In this document: positions 34,217 through 44,861 of the stretch, piece after piece
Position numbering within the stretch: the first letter of the stretch is position 1
Layout: every line of letters starts with the position of its first letter
Assembly (NCBI GenBank): GCA_029582155.1
Contig: CM055911.1
Coordinates: 21,014,014 to 21,078,013 of the forward strand
Direction: 5' to 3'
Length of the DNA: 64,000 bases
Source of the DNA: Panopea generosa
Lineage: Eukaryota > Mollusca > Bivalvia > Adapedonta > Hiatellidae
Program-made: the position numbers and the translations under genes
The notes under the pieces: generated by a model
Seen by the model: only the letters and a program-made list of their open reading frames with translations
What the model was told of the DNA's origin: nothing
The model's database searches: none

Positions 34217-35761
34217 ATGTTGATTGCGAATATGTTGTTTTGGCAATGTTATGCGCAGCCAAGTGTAAACACAAATACTATAGGAGTCATTAAAGGTGAA
34301 ACAAAGACTCTGAACATTAAAGGAGACGAATACAAAGTGAATCGGTATCTGGGTATTCCGTAGGCAAAACTGCCAGTCGGGGAACTTCGATTCGCTAAAG
34401 CAGAACCTGCTGACAAGTTCGAAACTCCGTACAAGGCGACGGAAATTCGCGCATCGTGTCCACAAATTGAAATCCCATTTATGCCACTTACGGGAGAGAT
34501 ATCAGAGGATTGTTTATTTCTCAACATCCACGTACCGGGTGCATCTCCTGGTGCAGCATCTAAACGTCCCGTTATGGTGTGGATACACGGAGGTGGATTT
34601 TCATTGAGCACATCTTATATGTTTGTGGGAGACACTTTATCAGCTTTCGGAAATGTAATTGTTGTTACCATCGATTACAGACTTGTAATGCAGATTGTGA
34701 GGATTTTTAAGTACCGGTGACGAACATTCACCAGGTAATTATGAACTATGGGACCAACACCTTGCTTTACGATGGGTACATGATAATATCGGAGCATTTG
34801 GTGGAGACGCTAATCGTGTAACTATATTCGGAGAATCTGCTGGCGGTGCTAGTGTATCACTGCATGCCTTGTATCCAGCAAACAAAGGTTTGTTTCAAAG
34901 AGTTATTGCAGAAAGCGGTACCGCAGTGATGTCAGTGCTTTTGTCTCCAGATCCCAAGATTTCTGCAATATTTATCGCTGAACAATTAGATTGAAGTATT
35001 GACAGCTCCGAGGCCATTGTATCTTGTTTAAGGAATAAAGACTCAGTAAGCTTTTTGAATATATTAAAAGAAGCCGGCATTGATCCAGAAAAGACACAGA
35101 AGCTAACGTTCATGCCAACGATAGACGGTGAATTTATAAAGATTGCACCAACTGGGATAGCAAGAAACGAGTTAGATTTCGAAGAGAAGTTTCTTTCTTG
35201 AGGTCCCTCGATTTGATAAATGGGGTTAATATTGTAGAAGGGGCTATAGGTTTGTTAAGTCTGGATGGTCCGAACATTCCAGAAAACATTTCAATTTCAC
35301 GAGAAGATATATACAATAAACATGTAGCTTTTCTTTCGTTCATGGCTTTAGGTATATTTAATGTTCCCAGCGAAATATCAGATATGATCATTTCGGAATA
35401 TACAAATTGGAAAAACCCTGATGATACAGTTCTTCTTAGAGATCAATTCATCAAACTAATGGGTGATGGCGTCTGTAATGTACCATTTATAGAGTTTAGT
35501 ACATTACATGCCAATAGTTCAACAGACGTGAATAGCTACGCATATCAATTTCGACTAAGACCATCTCATACGATTTTACCAACTCCTGACTTTGTGAAGG
35601 GGGCTACCCATGGAGATGAGGTCGGGTGTGTGTTCGATTTCGACGAGGGCATGATTGATGCATTAACAATGGCCAACCATACGTTTACAACACCGCTGCA
35701 GTGGGAATACGATCTAGCGTATACGGTGATGACATACTGGACGAATTTTGCTAAGACAAGG
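34217..35761 (+). pseudogene. Carboxylesterase/cholinesterase-family pseudogene, main exon
   Basis: Conceptual translation in mixed frames follows the COesterase (alpha/beta hydrolase) family from start to near the end. A short signal-peptide-like N-terminus (MLIANMLFWQCYAQ) is followed by RYLGIP, EDCLFLNIHVP, the oxyanion-hole VMVWIHGGGF, DYRL, the nucleophile elbow [11 protein letters not shown] (Ser present), DGEF, GVNIVEGA and the catalytic-His region THGDEVGCVF. Lesions are a TAG after RYLGIP (34361), a frame break with small indel after DYRL (about 34685-34710), a TGA after AEQLD (34993), and another frame break with a TGA near 35195-35200. I place the start at the ATG at 34217 because it opens the hydrophobic leader. 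The functional ancestor would have been a secreted or membrane-tethered esterase. Confidence 0.93.
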
Positions 35762-36622
35762 GTAAAGTTGTATTGATATGCACTATATAGTATGTTCGTT
35801 TCTTTGTAGTTCAAGAATATGTTATTGAGATTATCATTTTAATCGGATGTAATTGACTCTAACAGCAGCATCCTGATGTATAATGTTAATGTAGTAACAA
35901 TCGCCATATATCTTTTAAATTTCTAGTCCTTCTGAATCTAGAAGAATATTGAGCGTGTATCGAATATATAATTATATGTAATACTTGAGTCGATTTTAGG
36001 GTGTGTAAGGGAAAACATTATCTCTCATTAACATACCCGATAAAACAGAATTTATTTTATTTTCTTACTTTTTTTAGTTCAGTTCCCTTAAAGGTCATTT
36101 AAGTTCGACCGTATGCATATACGACGATACCGAAACTACATTAACCTTTGTTTGTTCATATATCTTTGCGTTTATGTGGCAAACATCAAGATAAGGTTTG
36201 TTTGCTCTCTCGCAAGTCTGTCTTACGCTATTTAGTAAATACGTGGGCTTGTTTGTTTGAGATTTAAATAATATGATCATTCACACACTATATTAATTGC
36301 CAAACACATTCATGCCCTGATGTACACGAAAGCAGAATCCGTCTCACAACTCTGAAAATAAGGCGAGAGACGTTCAATTGTTTCTATAGTAACGCATTGG
36401 TTACTTCAATTTCAACAGCTCAAAAGTAGATGCAAATAAATACTGTATATTACTAATGGCTTAATGAAGTATATAAAAACAACACTTAACCTAATTTCTT
36501 TAAATACATGGTATTTGAAATTTATTATATTTTTTCAATACATGATTCGAATTTATATAGCATATAAAGATATCATTAAAAGGAAGAATCAGTACGTGTT
36601 AACGATACAATCTCCATTTCAG
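35762..36622 (+). other. Intron of the esterase pseudogene
   Basis: A GTAAAG donor follows AKTR at 35761, and a CCATTTCAG acceptor precedes 36623. The exon ends are out of phase by one base: the upstream exon ends in ACAAGG where ACAAG is needed. This suggests one extra G in a run of three and is a further lesion. Confidence 0.8.
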
Positions 36623-36872
36623 AAATCCAAATAAACCAAGTCCGGTACCAGTCGAATGGTTAAAATTCACTCTTGAAAAACAGCACCAACTAGCTCTGGA
36701 CAAGGAGTCATCGATGAAGCAGTTTCTATACGCAAGAGAGGGTAACTTCTGGCTGAAAACAATTCCTTCAGCACTGGACGCGTTAACGCATGCGCATGAC
36801 GAATCATCTCCATTTAAACACCTTTCAGAGGAGTCATGTGAGGCTGATGGAAAATGTGGCGGAGGTGAATAA
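36623..36872 (+). pseudogene. Carboxylesterase pseudogene, last exon
   Basis: One base completes a split codon, then 83 codons follow to TAA. The sequence NPNKPSPVPVEW, KQFLYAREGNFWLKTIP matches the conserved C-terminal part of carboxylesterases. The frame is open throughout, in contrast to the main exon. It ends with a short Glu/Gly/Cys tail (EADGKCGGGE) and no membrane segment or ER-retention motif, so the ancestor was probably secreted. Confidence 0.92.
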
Positions 36873-37095
36873 ATTCCAAAACAAATCCATGTGGAATTAA
36901 GAAAACTATTTTGAAACATCTTAACCTATACCACATATAAACATTGTAAGATTACGTTTAAGCGAAATGGTGAAAAAAAATACAACGTAATCGTGGAACT
37001 TATTTCTCAGTGAACGTAATTCTAGACAGACTTCTTTATTCTTCTTTCTTGCTATGTGAACATTACTTAAGATACAAGTTGTTAATATTTTTGTT

Positions 37096-37385
37096 ACCGG
37101 GCCCGATTAACGCAGTCGGTTACGTGTCTGATTATCAATCCAGGGTCGTGAGTTCGAATCCCCGTCCGGTAACAGCCTCCGTGATGATTGATGTACGACA
37201 TTTTGTCTCATTATCATTCGTCTGTCACCGCTGACTCAAGTGGGGAAGTTATCAGTTACTAACGGAGATAGGGTGTGTTTTGAGAACTGGTTAACCTTTT
37301 AAGATCCCAGGAAACAGTGGTTAGGTTAACTGATCGTCTATTAGCCCGCGATGGCATAAAAATGACGCTAAATATTCAGTCAATC
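37096..37385 (+). repeat. tRNA-derived SINE, family B, best-kept copy
   Basis: The head carries TTACCGGGCCCGATTAACGC and a B-box GTGAGTTCGAATCCCCGTCC, and the ends TTACCGG/CCGGTAA pair as an acceptor stem. The anticodon arm does not fold, so it is not a functional tRNA. The body is TCATTATCATTCGTCTGTCA, GACTCAAGTGGGGAAGTTATC, GATGGCATAAAAATGACG. Relatives lie at 14.6 kb (minus, head only), 26.07 kb (plus) and 60.95 kb (minus, 5'-truncated). Confidence 0.88.
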
Positions 37386-38840
37386 AACATAATATTTTGT
37401 TTATCAAGTTTTCACAAATATAATTATCACCAGCATATAAATTGTATGTTGACTATGCTATTAAACAAATACAAAAATGATGTATTTGGTATAATGGCAA
37501 GAGCAAGTTATTAATGGTCCACTTGTGCATTATAGCACAGACGTCGCGCACGGTAATTGTACTTGCGTTATAAAACGAATTCTTGAAACTTAAAACTGTC
37601 CTGATATACTTGTCTGTTTTTGGAATTATACTTATTATATATTAATTCAAAGGTTGTGAAAATATATTTTCAGTTGACTGTTACAGCATATGCTGTTGAC
37701 ATGATCTATATAGTTTAATTTGACAATGTCATATTTAACGCCATTTGCCCCATGTCCCGGCGTAACATGTAACACGGGTACCGGCCTAAGAAGCTACGCT
37801 CAAAAGCGGCACGAAGGGACAGACATCAGTTCTGTTCACTGGAGAGAAAAAAAAACACGTAATTTCTGGAAACAGAAATTGTTTTTTTTTTCACAACAAA
37901 AAAATTAACGGTTATTACGCAATACACGGTTCATTACGCACATTTTAAATATCCCGAAAAAAAGAAGGCTAACCAACAACGACATACTGAGCAGTCAAGA
38001 TAAAACAAACTTGTTAGTATTGCATAAAAACTATGTATGTACTTGTTAATTGTTTTATCATATGGTACTTGAAGAGTGTTTTTCTTATTGCGATAATGAA
38101 AAATTACATTATTCCAATAAAAAAGTCGTTGTCAGCCAACGTTATTTGGCAGAAATAATTGTAACGTATTTCTTTAATTTAATTATTTTAGAAAATATCG
38201 CGAACATATAAATCTTAAAATCATATCATACTAAAGTTACATTTCTATGGAACATGCTTATGTGAAATGAAATATATTCACTTTGCTCTGAATGGTTCTT
38301 ATTTCGTATCTAAAATGTCCTCTATGATTTGCCGACCCTGATCATTTTTATAAAAAAAAATGACATCTGTCATCATATTTTGACCACATTTAAGATATTT
38401 GTAATATAGAACATTGTCTTCTGAAAATTATATTTACGAGTAAATTTAGTTTCAGTTGTTGTCCTAAAATATTGAAACATTTAGGCAATTATTTATACCT
38501 CGTTTCATTAATCTCCGACGTCCTCTTTCAAAAATTAACAGTGTCAGTTTGACGTTGTTTTAATATGGTGAAAAACTTACCGCCGCTATTTATGTACATG
38601 TACATTGTATACTGCAATCTAGTAGTTCATGTAGATAGAAGAATATAATGGGTTTTGATATACATGTATTTATTATACACAGAGTATCACGAGTCAATTG
38701 AAGTAACTGATATTCCGATATTGGGCTACTTTATTGTAAATTAAATGATACGAAATTCATTAATCAATTGGTATGTTGATGAAACTTTGACAAACAGTGT
38801 TCTACCTATTTAACAATTTTAGTACTGGTAATTACAACAG
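37386..38840. other. Gene-free AT-rich stretch
   Basis: No supported gene or repeat. Short T and A runs occur near 37.88 and 38.35 kb. Confidence 0.4.
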
Positions 38841-39502
38841 ATGATAATCACACTTAACCATCACTTAACCTACCCCGTACAGAAACTGTTGCACAATTAT
38901 CTAACCTGTAGTTCATACCCGTTAAAGATAATACACGAATTTACATACGGATGCGCAGCGCAGTATAAGAGCCGCCATTGTATGGGTAGTTTGAACATAG
39001 CCGCTTCAAATTTTAATTGTACTCTTATTAGAAACTTTTATGAAACAGCCCATGCAAAAGGCACACAGAATGCGGTGGATGGGTTTATCAAGCAGCAAGC
39101 AGACTTTAAAATTTTAAGAGGTAAAAGTGTAATCCAGTGCACCGTTTAGTTCTTCGGCTTTGCCAACATCCAAAAGAAACAGCGTCATGTAAGGCACGGA
39201 TCTTCCGATATGCGCTTTACATACCAAGATTCGTCTGAATCCTCCGTTTCGAACCATACATCAAACCCTGTCATCTACGTCTGACAGAGTAGTGGCTAGA
39301 TCTTTTTCATGTTATTCTTGTGATGAGTTCTATAACAAACGTATTAACACATGTGAAAAACAGTGAATTGTCAAAAGGTTTCAGAGATACAAAACTCATT
39401 CGAGACCAGCCAGACACAGAGTGCGAAATTGGTGCAGATTGCGAAGAACCTTTGACAGACCAGATTACCACAGGTCATATTCTAACCACCCGCGCTGAAT
39501 AA
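38841..39502 (+). pseudogene. Relic of an uncharacterised transposon-associated protein (DGCxxQYKSRH family)
   Basis: One frame (38841-39149) contains IHEFTYGCAAQYKSRHCMGS, NFYETAHAKGTQNAVDGF and KILRGKSVIQ. I recall this order from a widespread invertebrate protein family of probable transposon origin with the pattern 'DGcasQyKsrhc ... f.tsHgKG..Dg ... irg..vi'. The usual Asp before GC is Tyr here. After a stop at 39147 a second frame contains RSFSCYSCDEF...NTCE, like the family's downstream Cys-rich 'lSCfC..C...CeN' patch. The intervening part needs at least one frame change. It is decayed, and function of the family is unknown to me. Confidence 0.55.
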
Positions 39503-39538
39503 GAGGATTTTTTTTCTTTTTCGAGCCAGAACAAAACC

Positions 39539-39539
<1 letters not shown>

Positions 39540-39586
<47 letters not shown>
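39540..39586 (+). repeat. (TA)n microsatellite
   Basis: A pure TA run of about 46 bp abutting the left arm of the inverted-repeat element at 39586. Confidence 0.95.
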
Positions 39587-39588
<2 letters not shown>

Positions 39589-39649
39589 TAAGCGTAACAT
39601 GATGTAAACATTAAAATTGTATAAAACGATGACGTTATTATCGTTGTAC

Positions 39650-39690
<41 letters not shown>

Positions 39691-40173
39691 TAACAAAACA
39701 GCTAAACATATGACTATATTACAACGTACATAGCGGGTGAAAACGTAATAAAAGTGCGCTATTTTGATGTGTCGAAACTCAAGTGGTCTACAGTACAAGC
39801 TGCTCACCAAACACAAGGCTCTTGTACTAGCCTTATAAACTTTATATATTTGTGCAGAGATCATCCGGAGTAAAACCGTGCATGTCCATGCAATGGTACA
39901 TCATATAATTTTGACAGCGTAAATATGTTTTGCCTGTGACCATACCCAGTGTAACAACACCTGCGGTGAACCATTTAATATCGGTGTGTGTATTTTTATT
40001 AAATTTAAAGGACAGACTTAAATGACGTACATCGTAGTGCATACTTATGTACTGATGCCACATGTAGGACGATAATAAGCATTAATGAAATGTGCTAGAT
40101 TTAGTGTCTGTTTTTATTTAATAACGTCAGCGTTTTATACAATTTTAATGTTTACATCATGTTACGCTTAGAA
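39586..40173. mobile_element. 588 bp element with ~54 bp near-perfect inverted ends
   Basis: The left arm TTCTAAGCGTAACATGATGT (continuing to about 39640) is matched by the reverse complement of about 40119-40173 with only about two mismatches. The interior has a second TA microsatellite (39655-39687) and no credible gene. The structure fits a MITE or other non-autonomous DNA element. Insertion next to (TA)n makes a target duplication hard to define. Confidence 0.75.
39655..39687 (+). repeat. Second (TA)n microsatellite, inside the inverted-repeat element
   Basis: About 16 TA units, 70 bp from the first run. A long minus-strand open frame across both runs (poly Tyr-Ile) is an artefact. Confidence 0.95.
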
Positions 40174-40434
40174 GTATCATTACCTGTGCGACGTCACAAC
40201 GAATAGGGTGTTATTTTGCTAGAAATTAAAGATTAAAACATAATTATACTCGTACACTTAAAAATGAACACAAAATTATAGAACAAGTGAATGAATCGAT
40301 ACATTATAAAATACTGAAAAGAAGGAAGACAGTAATGAAGAAAGAATGTTTTGTTTATAAACAAGTATCAATAAAATACATTAAAAGTATAATACAAACA
40401 CTATGCTAAATATATTGCTAATGAGTACTTTATC

Positions 40435-40800
40435 ATCACATATTTACCTACTTGTACATATGCGCATATACTTATTTCTACTTAGGCACTTATTGATGCA
40501 TTTGCTTCTACATTTACATATGCATTTATTTTATATTTAAATATGCATCTACTTTACATTTACATATAATGTATCTTTATTTTACATTTGCATAAACATA
40601 TCTACATAATATTTACATACGCATCGATTTAGCATTGACATATGAATATCTACTAAACATTTACATATGCTCCTACTTAACATTACATGTGCATCGACAT
40701 CTAAAAGTATGTATGCATTTATTACAACATTTACAAACTCATTAACTTCTACATGTACATATGTATTTATTGTTTTACTATTACATATTTATCTTTTTCC
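40435..40800 (+). repeat. Degenerate ~30 bp repeat (TTTACATATGCATxTACTT)
   Basis: Ten or more loosely conserved units containing ACATATGCAT or close variants separated by TACTTTACATT-like sequence. Spacing varies from 25 to 35 bp. Confidence 0.7.
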
Positions 40801-40841
40801 ATTCATAGAAATTAAACGTATACAAGTACTTATACACATTT

Positions 40842-40881
40842 TGTTGTTGTTGTAGTTGTTTTTGTTGTTGTTGTTGTTGCT
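40842..40881 (+). repeat. (TTG)n microsatellite
   Basis: About a dozen TTG units with two interruptions. Confidence 0.92.
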
Positions 40882-40914
40882 CGCTTTATATATTGTTTCA
40901 GTCAAATAGCAACA

Positions 40915-41120
40915 GTGTCTGTTGAGCGCTGCCACATTGGAGTATTATGGCGCACACACATAACATGATACCCCATCCAGTCACATTATACTGACACCGG
41001 GCCAACCGGACCTAGAACTATCTTAAAATGGTGTGAGACAAGAGAGGAAGCTTCTTGTTTTCTAGTATTTGATATGAACCGGTCTGAGATCGAACCAATG
41101 GCCACTGCTGCGGTTCAACA
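40915..41120 (-). repeat. SINE family A, minus-strand diverged copy
   Basis: On the minus strand: GGTTCGATCTCAGACCGG (B-box), then GGTGTCAGTATAATGTGACTGG, TGTGTGTGCGCCATAATACT and GTGGCAGCGCTCAACAG. This order matches the body of the SINE at 14.06-14.37 kb. Confidence 0.78.
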
Positions 41121-41434
41121 TACACATATTCATGTTATACTTTTCATAACGTTAGTGATACTTATTATAGTTTGTTCGTCTGACATCTTCGACAATAGGA
41201 ATGTTTTTTCGCAATGCGCAAATGTATTTACCTTTGACCCTGTGTAGGTTTGGGTAAGGATATACTCACTGTTTATTTCTGCAGAGGGCCAATGTTATCC
41301 AAATTGATGTCAATTGTGTTTTCTAAGATATTCGCACGAGTCAAACGTAAACATGAAGTTAACACACTGTAATAAGTTTTTAGAGTCCAAAACAATCAGA
41401 ATAAATTACCTATTAAATTTTATAATGATTTCCT

Positions 41435-41695
41435 TAATAAGTTTATTTTCCTCAGTTACGTGTATTGTGCATGGGTAGCAAGATATATATAATGCTGTGA
41501 GAAACACATATTTAGCATCATTTATTCAATACTCAGTATTGGTTCTAACCGGGAAGCAGACTCGAGAGCGATTTAATGATTTTTTTAATAAGTTAATTTT
41601 CCTCAGTTATGTGTATTGTACATGGGTAGCACGATACATATAATGCTATGAGTAACATATATTTAACATCATTTATTCAATCAAACATACTTTGG
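41435..41695 (+). repeat. ~115 bp direct duplication flanking a SINE-tail fragment
   Basis: AATAAGTTTATTTTCCTCAG (41435) and AATAAGTTAATTTTCCTCAG (about 41588) begin two copies that both run through CATCATTTATTCAAT. Between them lie 45 bp (ACTCAGTATTGGTTCTAACC ... GACTCGAGAGCGATTTAATGA) that match the tail module of SINE family C. Confidence 0.78.
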
Positions 41696-41954
41696 GTGCT
41701 ATTTGCCAACATACACATTTGACCGTTTTCACTTTGGATGCTATTTGCCAATATACATATTAGACATTCTTTCCACTTAGAATGCTATTTGTGTTCACTT
41801 TATATGCTGATAGCCAAAATAAACTTTGAATACTAATTGCGAATTTGACATCTTGCAACGCTATACAAATACATGTTCCACAGCGTTATTTTAAAATTCT
41901 TCGAACCTAAAGGCTACGGTAAAAAAGAAAGATTACAATAAGGTTTCATTACAC

Positions 41955-42075
41955 AATAATAGAGTGTTGGCCACTCACGCCAGATATTGCGGGTTCGAGA
42001 AGCACACTCGAAAGCGATTCATATAAACTCTGAGCTTTCATCTTAATCGAGCTAAAAACAAATAAATATTAACTT
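41955..42075 (+). repeat. SINE with family C-type tail, internally deleted
   Basis: GAGTGTTGGCCACTCACGCC and TTGCGGGTTCGAGAAG form a short head. It jumps directly to CACTCGAAAGCGATTCATAT, GAGCTTTCATCTTAATCGAG and CTAAAAACAAATAAAT. Confidence 0.72.
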
Positions 42076-42079
42076 ACAA

Positions 42080-44014
42080 AGAATCTTGCTAATATAAGCA
42101 ATTTACAATTCCAAAATGTACATTCTTTGTCATAATTTATACACAAGTTAAGTTAACAATACACACTTGATTAATATTAATACCTAATTTTACATATAAA
42201 ATCTTTGTTATGCAGTGCTTAATTGCATTTTACCCATATTGAAGTACATAGGGTCAAATAATGGGAAATAAAGCATTTCATACAAAGTTCCGTATGAGGA
42301 CACTATATTGTTATAGTAAATAATAAAGCGTTGCGTTAATTAATTACTTTTAGTTTAAATAACTTATCAGTATTTCAAAAGCCGCATATTCGACGGTATG
42401 CAAATATCATTTAATTTTGTATAATATTTTACAGGTATACATGCATATAAGTGTATGTTTTACACACAACACGTGGTAATTGATCCGTAATTGACCGAAG
42501 TAATGGTAAAAGGGAAGTAACGATTGTTTGTTACAACGAAAGGCAGGATAAATGGTTATCTTTTAATATAAAGGTACAATCAGATTATATTTGTGAAGAA
42601 AAGATTGACAATTATTGAATATAACCATGGTCCGTCCTGCTGGTTCGATTACGAAGGTATCTCAATATCTAATTAGAGTACTCGCTCCGGGGTCCGTTTC
42701 CCAGACACATGTAGACCTTCTACAGAGACTTTCTGTTGAGAGTCAATCACGTAAAGCTCCGGCGTGAGTGGCTGTACAAACCACCCCACCCACACACACC
42801 ACCTTATTCATTTTATATACCCTGTCACGTTTAACTTACATGTGAATGTGTAAACGAAATGTGGTGGCTTGTTAGCAGTTCTTAAACTGTCGTTTAATCC
42901 GAACACAATAATACATATTTGAATAAAATGCAACACATATCATCAAATTACACGTTACACTGTTGACTGATAGTTGGAGTTGATTTGTTACCGAGGCTTA
43001 ATTACGTGTTCAATTTCGTTCAAGTGTTGTGAAAAGGGCACATATACTAACCTACTGACGACCGAATGGGGCATTACGCATGGCAAAGTGGGATTTAGTA
43101 ATGAGTATACACATTAAGACGGGTAAAAAGTAGTGTTCAAATTCTTTTTTTTCTGATATATGATATATAAATATGTGAGTGACATTATCAAATATCAGTT
43201 GCAGTATAGGTTGATGAAGCGGCTCATACTGTATTCATATTGTATTCCATACTCTACCGCGTCAAACGTCTCCCTTATGTATGTTTATTGCGAACATAAA
43301 GGTGAAATGCACTCAAGCTATTACTGACGAAAATGAATATCCACAGAACTTTGAAACTGCTAATAAAATGTAACGATTGCTTTTAAAACCATTTAAAGGT
43401 GACACAAGACAATTTTGATAAACAGGCAAGATAATATTATACAATTTGTTATATTATCTATCAATATGGAATCAGAACCTTCAATAATGCATACATATTC
43501 TTAATTTAATATCAAAGGAAATATCACCTTTTATTTTTAATATTTTCTTAATTTTATTAATATTTTCAAACTTTATATTACCCTACCTGTCTTTTGAAAC
43601 GTACTTTTAAAAGTATCTTTAGTATTAAGTTTTAGACAGCAGTTGTACGAGACAATACTTTATATATGGTTGGACATACGTTCATGGGTGTAAAGCGTAA
43701 TGTTGATTAATCACGTGAACATTGGAACATGAATTATATATTTCAACATCTCTAACTTTATCATAATGCTTTTGCCCTCTCGTGACAATCCAATATCAAG
43801 TTGTAAATAAGTTAAAGTTTTGTAGTTTGTTGATGTCTTCTCATCATGTACCGACACTGTATTAACCGTAGTATCATATACACATGATGCATTATTGTCA
43901 GGTGTAAACATTGCCCTCCCCACCCACTTCCTCGCTTGACCATACTCCTTTACCATAATCATGTTAGAGCATATAATGATCGCTAACCCCTCGTTCATTT
44001 CACATATTAATACA
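42080..44014. other. Gene-free stretch
   Basis: No gene I can support. A 109-codon minus-strand frame at 43711-44040 has no recognisable domain, runs into the 76 bp array, and is not called. A C/A-rich patch lies near 42.78 kb. Confidence 0.4.
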
Positions 44015-44840
44015 TTTTGTGTGTTATACAGTATCAGCAATTAAATTGATGCAAATTTGCAAACCCTTGTGCTTTACACATATTTATAAATACTGTGTGT
44101 TCTACAGCATAACAAGTCAATTAATACAAATTCGCCACTCTTCGTGCTTTACACACATTTATATTATTTAGTGTGTTCTACAGCATAACAAGTCAATTAA
44201 TACAAATTCGCCAAACCTCGTGCTTTACACACATTTATATTATTTAGTGTGTTCTACAGCATAACAAGTCAATTAATACAAATTCGCCACTCTTCGTGCT
44301 TTATACACATTTATATATATTAGTGTGTTGTACAGCATAACAAGTCAATTAATACAAATTCGCCAACCCTCGTGCTTTGCACACATTAATGCATTTTCGT
44401 ATGTTCTACAGCATAACAAGTCAATTAATTCAAATTCGCCACACCTCGTGCTTTGGAAACAATGATATATATTAGTGTGTTCTATAGGATAACAGTCAAT
44501 AAATACAAATTCGCCACCCCTTGTGCTTTACACACATATAAATTAGTGTGTTGTACAGCATAACAAGTCAATTAATACAAATTCGCCAACACTCGTGCTT
44601 TGCACACATTAATGCATTTTCATGTGTTCTACAGCATAACAAGTCAATTAATACAAATTCGCCAACACTCGTGCTTTGCACACATAAATGCATTTTATTG
44701 TGTTCTACAGCATAATAAGTCAATTAATACCAATTCGCCAACCCTCGTGCTTTACACACATTTATACACTTTAAAACACACATTAATGCATTTAAGTGTA
44801 TTCTACAGCATAACAAGTCAATTACTTCCAAAATCAATAG
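44015..44840 (+). repeat. ~76 bp tandem array, about 11 copies
   Basis: CTACAGCATAACAAGTCAAT marks units about 71-77 bp apart from 44101 to 44701, with degenerate units at each end (44.03 and 44.80 kb). Each contains CAAATTCGCCA and CGTGCTTTACACACATT. Confidence 0.93.
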
Positions 44841-44861
44841 ACTATTTGACACACCCTCATG

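Noticed and set aside
39475..39864. 129-codon minus-strand ORF rich in Tyr-Ile
   Set aside because: Read through two TA microsatellites.
43711..44040. 109-codon minus-strand ORF
   Set aside because: No recognisable domain, no splice context, and it runs into the 76 bp array.
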